Assembly (NCBI GenBank): GCA_031549625.1
Contig: JAVBPK010000128.1
Span: forward strand, 1 to 7,186
Length of the DNA stretch: 7,186 bases
Source: JAISXK01 sp031549625
GTDB lineage: Bacteria; Bacillota; Clostridia; Christensenellales; CAG-138
Reading direction: 5' to 3'
The translations under genes and the position numbers were made by a program. Positions 1 through 7,044 of this stretch are shown here, in pieces (positions within the stretch are counted from its first letter, which is position 1; every line of letters begins with the position of its first letter). The notes beneath the pieces are model-generated. The model saw only the letters and a program-made list of their open reading frames with translations, was not told the origin of the DNA and ran no database searches.

Positions 1-189
1 GTTCAGTTGAAAACGAAACTGACGCCGCTTGAAAAACGACGCCAGTTCAGTTAAGCTGGGTTTATCTTCTTACTTTAGGTCTAGCCCCTTTTCCCCTGTC
101 CGCTCTGCGGGGTTCAGTTCATTCGGGCGGCCCTTTTGACAATAATGGCGATGTGTTTGCTCGGTGCGTTGTGTTCCTTTAAAAAGAGA
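1..189. other. Non-coding flank downstream of the methyltransferase gene
   Basis: I see no convincing gene here. The word GTTCAGTT occurs three times, at 1-8, 45-52 and 112-119. The first two copies bracket two degenerate versions of a TTGAAAA(A)CGA...GACGCC segment (7-26 and 29-43), which suggests an old short duplication. A weak hairpin (CCGC-TCT-GCGG) lies around 100-110 but has no U-tract suited to a terminator. The stretch lies 3' of the minus-strand methyltransferase gene, and no clear rho-independent terminator for that gene is visible. A small plus-strand reading frame starting at 136 overlaps the 3' end of the methyltransferase gene antisense and has no recognisable ribosome binding site or product. 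Confidence 0.5.
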
Positions 190-1449
190 TTAGCTGAGGA
201 GTTCAGCGCCATACCGTGCGACGGTCTTCAAAACCCCATATGTATCGCCATGCGCGTAGACGGCGGCAATGCCGGGATAAGCAAAAAGCGCGGCCTTTGC
301 CTGTGGCGCGTCGTGCACATGGAAAGCGATCGGCGTTTGCTGTAAGTCAGGCAGCGCGGCGAACAGCAGTTTGGTGATATCCTCGGCAGTCCAGTCATCC
401 AGATCGATATGCAGCACGGTTTCTGTTTTGACGCGCGCCCGTATATCCCGCAGGGCATCGGTCATAGTCATGCCGCGCAGGGAGCAGGTGGTGTATGGTT
501 CCAGCGCCTGCAAGGGGAGCCGTGTGCGCAAGGAACAAATAAACTCACCGTCAAAGGCGGAACGCTGCATAAAGCCGTGCTGCGCGTCGATGAGGGCGCG
601 CAGCGCGCGGATATGCTCCGGCCTGGCGCCGCAGCAGCCGCCAACGGCAGCGATGCCGCTGTGTAGATACGGCGCGAAAGCTTCTGCAAAGGCTGCGGGC
701 ACCAATGTGGTCAATTCTTGCGCTGCGTTTGATGTGTCGCGCGCGGCGGGTATGGCGAAAGTGGAGAGAGGGCAGGCAGCTGCAAGGCGTGAATACCCGT
801 TAAAAAGCGTGGTGGGGCCAAAGCCGCAGTCAATGCCGATGAGGGAAGCGCCAAGCTTATAGCAAGTGAGTGCAAGCGCCTCGGGGGTGTTGCCGGCATA
901 GGTGCATTCATCGGCCTCCAGCGTGAAGCTGCAAAGCACGGGCAGCGTGGTGGCCTTGCGCGCGGCCAGCAAAGCGAGGCGCGCCTCGCACAGGTCGTTC
1001 ATGGTTTTGATAAGTATTAAATCCGCGCCTGCTTCTTCGGCGGCCTTGCATTGGGATAAGAAAGCTTCGTAGATTTGCCGGGGCATCCGCTCGTTTTTGG
1101 TGTAGACCGCACCTGTGGGGCCGATGGCGGCAGCGACGTAGACGGGGCGATTTTGGGCGGCGGCGGCTTCGCGGCACAGGGTCACGCCGCTTTGCATGAG
1201 TTCGTCCGCGCGGTCAGCAAGGTCGAAGGGGGCAAGCCGCAGGGCGTTTGCGCCAAACGTATTGGCGGTGAGTATATCCGCTCCGGCGGCAAGGAAAGCT
1301 GAATGCGCGTCCAGTATGTCCATGGGGCGGATAAAGTTCCATTCTTCCAGGCATTCGCCGGGGAGCGGTTTGTGCGTATTGCGCATGGCGGACTGCAAGT
1401 CGCCGTCAAAAAGCATAATTCGCTGTTGAATGTCTTCGAGAAAAGTCAT
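190..1449 (-). CDS. Homocysteine S-methyltransferase family protein (MetH N-terminal module) with truncated pterin-binding remnant
   Basis: This 419-residue protein belongs to the zinc-dependent homocysteine S-methyltransferase (MetH/BhmT) family, which activates homocysteine as a thiolate and methylates it to methionine. Residues 1 to about 290 form the expected barrel: LFDG near residues 13-16, TANTFGAN at 61-68, IGPTG at 109-113 and GGCCG at 270-274. The likely zinc ligands are Cys208 (in IDCGFGP), Cys272 and Cys273, matching the known MetH pattern. The glycine-rich GAMGT turn usual after LFDG is replaced by DLQSA. Residues about 340-419 resemble the start of the MetH pterin-binding barrel (PIAFHVHD, then AALFAYPG, then ARYGAELLS) but stop about halfway. 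The GERIN-like entry motif and the cobalamin domains are absent. The ATG at 1449 is chosen because AAGGAGG lies 4 bases upstream; a GTG 30 bases further upstream would place that site inside the gene. It is divergent from tig. The family call is firm; the methyl donor is unknown. Confidence 0.88.
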   Translation of the reverse strand: MTFLEDIQQRIMLFDGDLQSAMRNTHKPLPGECLEEWNFIRPMDILDAHSAFLAAGADILTANTFGANALRLAPFDLADRADELMQSGVTLCREAAAAQNRPVYVAAAIGPTGAVYTKNERMPRQIYEAFLSQCKAAEEAGADLILIKTMNDLCEARLALLAARKATTLPVLCSFTLEADECTYAGNTPEALALTCYKLGASLIGIDCGFGPTTLFNGYSRLAAACPLSTFAIPAARDTSNAAQELTTLVPAAFAEAFAPYLHSGIAAVGGCCGARPEHIRALRALIDAQHGFMQRSAFDGEFICSLRTRLPLQALEPYTTCSLRGMTMTDALRDIRARVKTETVLHIDLDDWTAEDITKLLFAALPDLQQTPIAFHVHDAPQAKAALFAYPGIAAVYAHGDTYGVLKTVARYGAELLS

Positions 1450-1453
1450 AATG

Positions 1454-1460
1454 CCTCCTT
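1454..1460 (-). promoter_or_regulatory. Ribosome binding site of the methyltransferase gene
   Basis: AAGGAGG on the minus strand is a near-perfect Shine-Dalgarno sequence ending 4 bases before the ATG at 1449. The spacing is short but workable, and it decides the start. The AAGG part can also fold back on CCTT just upstream (CCTT-GGC-AAGG), so the site could be partly masked in one conformation of the leader RNA. Confidence 0.8.
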
Positions 1461-1538
1461 GCCAAGGTTGAGTGGACACAGGTGAGTGGGAGGCAGCGGA
1501 AGCGCTGCCGCAGTCGTGTCATGCCTGGGTGGCCTTGG
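1454..1538 (-). promoter_or_regulatory. Nested hairpin leader upstream of the methyltransferase, candidate cis-regulatory RNA
   Basis: Reading the minus strand 5' to 3', the leader can form three nested helices. The outer one pairs CCAAGG (1538-1533) with CCTTGG (1467-1462). The middle one pairs GACAC (1520-1516) with GTGTC (1479-1475). The inner one is a perfect 7-bp hairpin, GGCAGCG-CTTC-CGCTGCC (1509-1492). The CCTT of the outer helix could alternatively pair with the AAGG of the ribosome binding site, so the two folds exclude each other, as in a translational switch. I cannot match it to a known SAM, SAH, cobalamin, THF or T-box motif. Only the inner hairpin is strong by itself; the rest is inference from complementarity. 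Confidence 0.35.
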
Positions 1539-1606
1539 AAATAGCGAACCATATGTGTGTGAAAGAACGAAAGTAAAAATTTCAAGCAAAATTCGGGTAA
1601 AAAATA

Positions 1607-1635
1607 TTGGCAAAAGTATATACTCATTGTATCAT
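1607..1635 (+). promoter_or_regulatory. Probable sigma-A promoter for tig (P1)
   Basis: TTGGCA at 1607-1612 and TATCAT at 1630-1635 are separated by exactly 17 bases. Each hexamer differs from the vegetative consensus at one position. The upstream 1571-1606 stretch is rich in A-tracts, compatible with an UP element. Transcription would begin near 1642 and give a leader of roughly 90 bases before the tig start. This is a sequence match only. Confidence 0.55.
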
Positions 1636-1648
1636 TCCTGCTTTTGGG

Positions 1649-1680
1649 TTGCAATCTTTGTGGCTATATGCTACTATAAT
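1649..1680 (+). promoter_or_regulatory. Possible second tig promoter (P2)
   Basis: A perfect TATAAT lies at 1675-1680, about 50 bases before the tig start. The best -35 candidate is TTGCAA at 1649-1654, but the 20-base spacer is longer than normal and no extended -10 TG is present. It could be a weaker alternative start site or a chance AT-rich match. Confidence 0.35.
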
Positions 1681-1730
1681 GCGGATATTGGGCGCTTATG
1701 CGTTTAAAGAGAAAAAGGATGGGGTACATA

Positions 1731-3242
1731 ATGGCAACCTTTGAAAAACTAGAGAACAACAAAGTAAAAGTAACTATGGAAATAAGTGCCGAAGCGTTTG
1801 CGGAAGCAACGCAGCAAGCCTATCTCAAGACAAGAGCGAAGTATAATGTTCCCGGTTTTCGCAAAGGCAAGGCGCCGAAGAAGATGATTGAGAATATGTA
1901 TGGAGAAGGCGCTTTTTACGAAGATGCCTTTGAGCTGGCATATGGCGATGTATACGACGAGGCCATCGAGCAGCTCAAACTCATACCGGTAGAGCGCCCC
2001 GAAATATCCATCGAAAAAATAGAAGCGGATGAAGGCGTGGTTTTCACGGCGGAATTTGCGGTAAAACCCGAAGTGGCGCTGGGCGCATACAAGGGTATAG
2101 AAGTTGTACGCCGGGCGTATACTGTTGAGGAAAAAGAGATAGACGCTTTGGTCGACGCCGAGCGTGAAAAGCTTGCGCGTTATGTAGAACAAACAAGGCC
2201 GGTAGAGCAGGGCGACCGTGTTATTCTGGATTATTCCGGCAGCGTGGATGGCGTCAAGTTCGACGACGGTACAGCGGCAGACGCCACATTGGACATCGGC
2301 TCCGGCACGTTCATCCCCGGCTTCGAGGAGCAGCTGGTCGGCATGCATGTAGGCGAAGAAAGGCCCATCGAAGTCACATTCCCCGAAGAATACCACGCGG
2401 AAGCGTTGCAGGGGAAAAAGGCCGTATTCGAAATCAAGATCAAGGCCATCCAAATGAAAGAGCTGCCGGAAGCGGATGATGAGTTTGCGAAAGATATTTC
2501 CGAATTCGACACATTGGCGGACTGGCGCAAAGATAAGCGTGCGGCACTGGAAAAGCGCAACGAAGAGCGTGCTAAGGCAGAAATGGAGGACGAAGCGGCA
2601 CGCAAGGCTACAGAAAATGCCACATTCGACGTGCCACCCCCCATGATCGAGCGGCAGATGGACTACATGCTGCAGGATATCGCATACCGCCTGTCAATGT
2701 CGGGCCTGAATCTGGAAGACTACTGCAAATATACGGGCACCGATGTCAGGCTGTTGCGCGAAAGCTATCGCGAAGAATCAGAACGGCGCGTGCGCATTCA
2801 ATTGGTGCTCGAAGCGATCTGCGTTGCTGAAAATCTTGAGGCCACAGACGAAGATATCGACCGCGAAATCGAAGAACACGCGGAGCGTACCGGACAGAAT
2901 GCCGCGGAGGTCAAAGAGCGCCTGAACAGCCGCGATAAAGAGTATTTTAAAGACCGCGTATTGACAAACAAGACGATTGACCTGCTTATGGCCAATGTCA
3001 AACTGGTAGACGAAGCCAAACAAAAAGCCGCGCCAAAGAAAGCGGCGAAGCCTGCGGCGGAAGCTGCAGAAAAAGCGGCGCCAAAAGCAAAGAAGGCTGA
3101 AAAAGCGGACGCTGCTGAAAAACCGGCAAAAGCCGAAAAGGTGGAAAAACCCGAAAAGAAGCAGCCGGCAGAAAAAAAGGAGGCCGCCGATAAACCCAAA
3201 AAAGCGGCAAAACCGAAAGCGGAAGTTTCCGAAGAGAAATAA
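1731..3242 (+). CDS. tig: Trigger factor, ribosome-associated chaperone and prolyl isomerase, with long Lys/Ala/Pro/Glu-rich C-terminal tail
   Basis: Trigger factor docks at the ribosomal exit tunnel and shields nascent chains in the cytoplasm. The N-terminal ribosome-binding domain carries the signature GFRKGKAP at residues 42-49. An FKBP-type isomerase domain spans about 155-240 (GDRVILDYSG, then GSGTFIPGFEEQLVGM, then VTFPEEY), and the helical substrate-binding domain runs from about 245 to 427. The protein has 503 residues, whereas the family is usually about 430. The extra 75 or so residues (about 428-503) are almost entirely Lys, Ala, Glu and Pro, with many AEK, AAK and EKP units and no hydrophobic core, so they are probably disordered. 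The ATG at 1731 is chosen because MATFEKLENNK matches the usual family start and AAGGATGGGG lies just upstream; the in-frame ATGs at 1698 and 1719 are less suitable. tig leads a cluster with clpP and clpX, 81 bases before clpP. Confidence 0.97.
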   Translation: MATFEKLENNKVKVTMEISAEAFAEATQQAYLKTRAKYNVPGFRKGKAPKKMIENMYGEGAFYEDAFELAYGDVYDEAIEQLKLIPVERPEISIEKIEADEGVVFTAEFAVKPEVALGAYKGIEVVRRAYTVEEKEIDALVDAEREKLARYVEQTRPVEQGDRVILDYSGSVDGVKFDDGTAADATLDIGSGTFIPGFEEQLVGMHVGEERPIEVTFPEEYHAEALQGKKAVFEIKIKAIQMKELPEADDEFAKDISEFDTLADWRKDKRAALEKRNEERAKAEMEDEAARKATENATFDVPPPMIERQMDYMLQDIAYRLSMSGLNLEDYCKYTGTDVRLLRESYREESERRVRIQLVLEAICVAENLEATDEDIDREIEEHAERTGQNAAEVKERLNSRDKEYFKDRVLTNKTIDLLMANVKLVDEAKQKAAPKKAAKPAAEAAEKAAPKAKKAEKADAAEKPAKAEKVEKPEKKQPAEKKEAADKPKKAAKPKAEVSEEK

Positions 3243-3262
3243 GCTGCAAATAGCGGCCTAAT

Positions 3263-3287
3263 CTTATTGGCATAAAAGCCGAATAAG
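3263..3287 (+). other. Inverted repeat between tig and clpP
   Basis: CTTATTGGC (3263-3271) pairs with GCC-G-AATAAG (3278-3287), giving a 9-bp stem with one bulged G and a 6-base loop. It is followed by purines (AAAGAAGAA) rather than a U-tract, so it is not an obvious terminator. It may be an RNA processing or stability element that sets different tig and clpP levels. I see no CtsR-type GGTCAAA tandem and no convincing promoter in this 81-base gap. Confidence 0.4.
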
Positions 3288-3323
3288 AAAGAAGAATCAT
3301 TGTTTTGGAAAGGGGTAATACAT

Positions 3324-3908
3324 ATGAGTTTAATCCCGATGGTAGTAGAGCAAACCAATCGCGGAGAACGCTCTTACGATATCTATTCGCGCTTGCTGAA
3401 AGACCGCATCGTATTTCTTGGCGGCGAAGTGACCGACGACGAAGCCAACGTGGTTGTGGCGCAATTGCTGTTTCTGGAAGCGGAAGATCCGGATAAAGAT
3501 ATCAACCTATACATCAACAGCCCGGGCGGCTCGGTTACGGCAGGCATGGCCATATACGATACCATTCAGTACATCAAGTGTGATGTATCCACCATCTGCA
3601 TCGGGCTGGCCGCATCCATGGGCGCGTTTTTACTGGCGGCCGGCGCAAAGGGTAAGCGCAAAGCTTTGCCAAATGCCGAAATCATGATTCACCAGCCCAG
3701 CGGCGGCGTGCGCGGCCAGGCGACAGATATCAAGATTCAGGCGGAACGCATGCAAGTTACCAAAAACTTGTTGAACAAGATTTTGTCCGAACGAACGGGT
3801 CAGCCTATTGAAAAGGTAGAAGTGGACACAGAACGCGACAACTTTATGACCGCCGAACAGGCAAAGGAATACGGGCTGATCGACCAGATCATCCCACCCA
3901 GAAGATGA
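3324..3908 (+). CDS. clpP: ATP-dependent Clp protease proteolytic subunit ClpP
   Basis: ClpP is the serine peptidase that assembles as two heptameric rings and degrades proteins threaded in by ClpX or another Clp ATPase in the cytoplasm. The 194-residue length is typical. The catalytic triad is visible: Ser98 in GLAASMGAF, His123 in MIHQPSGG and Asp172 in TERDNFM, the same numbering as classic Bacillota ClpP. The INSPGGSV oxyanion/strand motif is at 64-71, and the N-terminal segment SLIPMVVEQTNRGERSYDIY is the usual axial-loop region. The ATG at 3324 is chosen because GGAAAGGGG ends 8 bases upstream and MSLIPMV is the usual start; an upstream in-frame TTG at 3300 is rejected. It ends 8 bases before clpX, so the two are almost certainly cotranscribed and translationally close. 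Nothing is missing or odd. Confidence 0.98.
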   Translation: MSLIPMVVEQTNRGERSYDIYSRLLKDRIVFLGGEVTDDEANVVVAQLLFLEAEDPDKDINLYINSPGGSVTAGMAIYDTIQYIKCDVSTICIGLAASMGAFLLAAGAKGKRKALPNAEIMIHQPSGGVRGQATDIKIQAERMQVTKNLLNKILSERTGQPIEKVEVDTERDNFMTAEQAKEYGLIDQIIPPRR

Positions 3909-3916
3909 GGTAGTTT

Positions 3917-5176
3917 ATGCCAAAATATGAAGACAAGGGCCCCATAAAATGTACATTTTGCGGTAAGAGCCAAGAAGATGTGCATCGTGTTATCGCGGGC
4001 CCGGGTGTATATATTTGCAACGAGTGCGTAGAGCTGTGCAAAGAAATCATCGAAGAAGATTCCGTCAGCAGGCCGGTAGATCTAAGCGAGGTTCCAAAGC
4101 CGCAGGAGATCATGGCCACGCTGAATGATTATGTAATCGGGCAGTTCAGCGCAAAAAAAGCGTTGTCTGTGGCGGTATATAATCATTATAAGCGCATTGG
4201 CGCGGGCGCCGGGCGCGACGACGTAGAGCTGCAAAAGAGCAATATCATCATGCTGGGGCCGACAGGCTGCGGCAAAACCATTTTGGCGCAAACACTGGCC
4301 AAGATACTGAACGTACCTTTTGCCATGGCGGATGCTACGTCTTTAACGGAAGCAGGGTATGTGGGCGAAGACGTGGAAAACATTTTGCTCAAGCTCATTC
4401 AGGCGGCGGATTACGATGTGGAACGGGCCGAGAAGGGTATCATCTACATCGATGAAATCGATAAGATTGCTCGCAAGAGCGAGAATCCGTCCATCACACG
4501 CGATGTTTCCGGTGAAGGCGTGCAGCAGGCTTTGCTGAAAATACTCGAAGGAACGGTTGCGAGCGTTCCGCCTCAGGGCGGCAGAAAGCATCCGCATCAG
4601 GAGTTCATCCAAATCGACACCACCAACATTTTGTTCATTTGCGGCGGCGCGTTTGCTGGTGTTGACGGTATTATCAAAAAACGCACCGGTGAAAAGCAAA
4701 TGGGCTTTGGTGCGGAAATTCAATCCATCGTTGAAAAAGATGTGGGCGTAATTCTCAAAGATATTCTTCCGGAAGACTTGCTCAAATACGGCTTGATACC
4801 GGAATTTGTCGGGCGTATGCCTATCATCGTTACATTGCATCAATTGGACGAAAGCGCGCTGCTATCCATACTCACAGAGCCAAAGAACGCGCTTACAAAG
4901 CAATACAAGCGCCTGTTCGAAATGGATGGCGTCGAGCTGCATTTTGACGATCTGGCACTAAAGGCGATCGCTCAAATGGCGATCGAGCGCAAGACGGGGG
5001 CGCGTGGCCTGCGATCCATATTAGAGGACGCCATGATGGATATCATGTACGAGATTCCGTCAAGGGCGGACGTGGAAAGCTGCATGATTACAAAAGAGTC
5101 CATCGAGAAAAAATCGCCGCCGCAATTGCAGCTGCGCGATGAAAAGCTTTTAAAGGCAGGCGTGGACGCTTCCTGA
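3917..5176 (+). CDS. clpX: ATP-dependent Clp protease ATP-binding subunit ClpX
   Basis: ClpX is the hexameric AAA+ unfoldase that recognises tagged proteins and delivers them to ClpP. At 419 residues it is full length. The N-terminal zinc-binding domain has Cys12, Cys15, Cys34 and Cys37. The Walker A motif is GPTGCGKT at 114-121, and Walker B is IIYIDEID at 175-182. The pore loop GYVG is at 147-150 and the substrate-gating RKH loop at 223-225. The ClpP-docking IGF-type tripeptide appears as MGF at 262-264. Sensor 2 is GARGLR at 361-366. The start is supported by GAGG 6 bases upstream, overlapping the clpP stop codon. The gene is the last of the tig-clpP-clpX cluster and is followed within 35 bases by a strong terminator. 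The unfoldase and docking motifs next to clpP imply a working ClpXP pair. Confidence 0.98.
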   Translation: MPKYEDKGPIKCTFCGKSQEDVHRVIAGPGVYICNECVELCKEIIEEDSVSRPVDLSEVPKPQEIMATLNDYVIGQFSAKKALSVAVYNHYKRIGAGAGRDDVELQKSNIIMLGPTGCGKTILAQTLAKILNVPFAMADATSLTEAGYVGEDVENILLKLIQAADYDVERAEKGIIYIDEIDKIARKSENPSITRDVSGEGVQQALLKILEGTVASVPPQGGRKHPHQEFIQIDTTNILFICGGAFAGVDGIIKKRTGEKQMGFGAEIQSIVEKDVGVILKDILPEDLLKYGLIPEFVGRMPIIVTLHQLDESALLSILTEPKNALTKQYKRLFEMDGVELHFDDLALKAIAQMAIERKTGARGLRSILEDAMMDIMYEIPSRADVESCMITKESIEKKSPPQLQLRDEKLLKAGVDAS

Positions 5177-5208
5177 AATCTATAATTTTAAATTAAATAA
5201 GGCCAGTC

Positions 5209-5238
5209 AAAAAATGGAGCATGGAGCTCCATTTTTTT
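5209..5238 (+). terminator. Intrinsic terminator after clpX
   Basis: AAAAAATGGAGC (5209-5220) and GCTCCATTTTTT (5226-5237) form a perfect 12-bp stem around a 5-base ATGGA loop. The right arm runs straight into a seven-T tract ending at 5238. The A-tract on the left mirrors the T-tract, so the structure could also work on the minus strand, though no minus-strand gene reads into it. It separates the tig-clpP-clpX unit from lonB. Confidence 0.92.
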
Positions 5239-5298
5239 GCTCAAAATATTTGTACGCCGCTAATGAATAATCGCTTTATGGATATACTACGCATCAGC

Positions 5299-5304
5299 GG
5301 AGGA
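5299..5304 (+). promoter_or_regulatory. Ribosome binding site of lonB
   Basis: GGAGGA ends 8 bases before the ATG at 5313 and fixes the lonB start. The gap from the clpX terminator to this site must hold the lonB promoter. A TATACT (5283-5288) is the best -10 candidate, but I found no matching -35, so no promoter is annotated. Confidence 0.75.
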
Positions 5305-5312
5305 TTGCAAAT

Positions 5313-7010
5313 ATGAACTGGTCACCTGGTATGATTGCGGTACAAATTGCGGTAATGGTAGCCATTGCGGTTGCGGTGGCGCTATGGAACAAACGGCGAA
5401 TAAAGCGAGTGCAGGGCGCACCGGCAAAGCCGAAACAAAACGTGCAGGAAATGCAGCGGATAGCGCGCATGCGCGCCCGCAAATTAAACGTGCCCCTGTG
5501 CGAGATGACGCGCCCAAACAGCTTTGCGGAAATCGTAGGGCAAGAGGAGGGCATCCGCGCGTTAAGAGCGGCGCTGTGCGGGCCGAATCCCCAGCATGTA
5601 TTGATTTACGGCCCACCGGGGATAGGCAAGACCTGCGCCGCCAGATTGGTGCTGGAAGAGGCGAAAAAACGGCCGGATTCTCCATTTGGCCCTGAGTCGC
5701 AATTTGTAGAAGTGGATGCCACCTGCGTGCGCTTTGATGAACGGGCGATAGCCGACCCGCTGATTGGCTCCGTGCACGACCCGATTTACCAGGGCGCTGG
5801 TGCGCTGGGCGCGCAGGGGGTGCCGCAGCCAAAGCCGGGCGCGGTAACGCGGGCACACTGCGGCGTCTTGTTTTTAGACGAGATCGGCGAGCTGCACCCG
5901 ATGCAGATGAATAAACTTTTAAAGGTACTGGAGGATAGGTGCGTGCGGTTTGAAAGTGCGTATTATTCGCAGGAAAACGCAAGCATTCCCCAGCATATTC
6001 ATGATATATTCCAGCACGGCCTGCCTGCGGATTTTCGTCTGGTGGGCGCGACGACGCGCAGTCCGGCGGAGCTGCCGCCCGCGTTGCGATCCCGCTGTTT
6101 GGAATTGCATTTTAAGGCGTTGGGCCAAAAGGAATTGGAAGCGGTGGCAAAGGGAGCGGCGGAGCGCGCAGGGCACGCCATAACGCCGGACGCGGTGGTC
6201 TGCTGCGCCATGCATTCCCATAGCGGCAGGGATGCCGTTAATATCGTGCAGCTCAGTTGCGGGCTGGCGTATGATGATGGGCGCGGCATGGTGGAACTCA
6301 GAGATGTGGAATGGGTGGCGCGGACGTGCAATTACGCGCCGCGTATGGAGTGCCGCATAGCCAGATATGCACGCGTGGGCGTCGCAAACGCGCTGGCGGT
6401 GGCGGAGGCGGGGCAGGGCATGGTAATGGAGCTGGAATGCCTTGCAAGGCCGGGAAAGGGCTTGCTGACGTTAAACGGGCTGGTGGAAGAAGAGGAGCTG
6501 AATCTGCGCGATAGAAAATTACGCAGGAAGGGAACGGCGCGTTGTTCGGTGGAAAACGTGTTGGCGGCGTTTCGGGAGGTGCTGCATGAAGATTGCGGAG
6601 AATACGATGTTTGCATCAATGTGCCGGGCGGCATGCCGGTGGATGGGCCCAGCGCGGGGGTGGCGATCGCTATTGCGTTGTTGAGCGCCAAATTGGGGTG
6701 CGCGTCGGACGACATGGTGGCGGCCACAGGCGAGGTCACGATAACGGGCGCGGTGCGGCCGGTGGGCGGCGTAAGGGAAAAAGTAAATGCCGCTATTGTC
6801 GCAGGCGCAAAAAAAATTATTATTCCGTCGGCAAATTGGGAAGAGTCGCTTGCGGAGCTGCCGGTGGCCATTTTGCCGGTGGATCGCATAGAAACGGCGT
6901 TGGAATACGCGTTTGAAGCGTGCAAATTTAAGCCCGCGCTGGTGGTAGCGAAAAAATCGGAAGAACACGCGCCGGCAAAGCCGCAAATAGAAATCGTTCC
7001 TGCTTTATAA
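5313..7010 (+). CDS. lonB: Membrane-anchored Lon-type ATP-dependent protease LonB
   Basis: LonB proteases combine an AAA+ ATPase with a Ser-Lys peptidase in one chain and lack the large N-terminal substrate domain of LonA. At 565 residues this fits LonB length. Residues 7-25 form one hydrophobic membrane segment followed by Lys/Arg (NKRRIKR), so the enzyme body should face the cytoplasm. Walker A is GPPGIGKT at 100-107, Walker B is VLFLDE at 185-190, sensor 1 lies in LVGATTR at 243-249, and the likely arginine finger is in LRSRC at 258-262. The C-terminal protease domain (about 350-540) has Ser447 in DGPSAGV and Lys490 in GGVREKV, the catalytic dyad. In Bacillus subtilis LonB is linked to the forespore; whether this organism sporulates cannot be seen here. 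The gene has its own RBS behind the clpX terminator. A Lys/Glu/Pro-rich tail of about 20 residues ends the protein. No lonA follows within the window. Confidence 0.94.
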   Translation: MNWSPGMIAVQIAVMVAIAVAVALWNKRRIKRVQGAPAKPKQNVQEMQRIARMRARKLNVPLCEMTRPNSFAEIVGQEEGIRALRAALCGPNPQHVLIYGPPGIGKTCAARLVLEEAKKRPDSPFGPESQFVEVDATCVRFDERAIADPLIGSVHDPIYQGAGALGAQGVPQPKPGAVTRAHCGVLFLDEIGELHPMQMNKLLKVLEDRCVRFESAYYSQENASIPQHIHDIFQHGLPADFRLVGATTRSPAELPPALRSRCLELHFKALGQKELEAVAKGAAERAGHAITPDAVVCCAMHSHSGRDAVNIVQLSCGLAYDDGRGMVELRDVEWVARTCNYAPRMECRIARYARVGVANALAVAEAGQGMVMELECLARPGKGLLTLNGLVEEEELNLRDRKLRRKGTARCSVENVLAAFREVLHEDCGEYDVCINVPGGMPVDGPSAGVAIAIALLSAKLGCASDDMVAATGEVTITGAVRPVGGVREKVNAAIVAGAKKIIIPSANWEESLAELPVAILPVDRIETALEYAFEACKFKPALVVAKKSEEHAPAKPQIEIVPAL

Positions 7011-7044
7011 CGTTCAAATAAGCAAAACAGCATTAAAAATATAG

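Noticed and set aside
1..189. Frameshifted continuation of the pterin-binding domain after the methyltransferase stop
   Set aside because: The frame read through the stop gives SLFKGTQRTEQTH and similar sequence with no barrel motifs, so there is no sign of a simple nonsense or frameshift mutation.
1450..1479. Longer methyltransferase reading frame beginning with GTG at 1479
   Set aside because: The AAGGAGG ribosome binding site would fall inside the gene, and the added ten residues (MSTQPWQGGI) do not resemble the family start.
1492..1509. GGCAGCG/CGCTGCC hairpin as a rho-independent terminator
   Set aside because: No T-tract follows on either strand, and it lies in the 5' leader of the minus-strand gene.
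1698..1730. Earlier tig start at 1698 giving an MRLKRKRMGYI extension
   Set aside because: The AAGGATGGGG ribosome binding site lies within this stretch, and the trigger factor family begins at MATFEKLE or similar.
1749..2453. Long minus-strand open frame of 234 codons inside tig
   Set aside because: It lies entirely opposite the conserved trigger factor frame, has no ribosome binding site and encodes no recognisable motif; it is a shadow of tig.
2798..3358. Minus-strand frame of 186 codons rich in Phe, Ala and Ser over the end of tig
   Set aside because: Its composition is simply the complement of the Lys/Ala/Glu tail codons of trigger factor, so its apparent hydrophobicity is an artefact.
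5250..5288. lonB promoter using TTGTAC and TATACT
   Set aside because: The spacing between the two hexamers is 27 bases, far outside the sigma-A range, and no better -35 or clear sporulation sigma site was found.
6332..7033. Minus-strand frame of 233 codons opposite the lonB protease domain
   Set aside because: It is antisense to the catalytic Ser-Lys domain, is Ser/Thr/Ala-rich without motifs and lacks a ribosome binding site.
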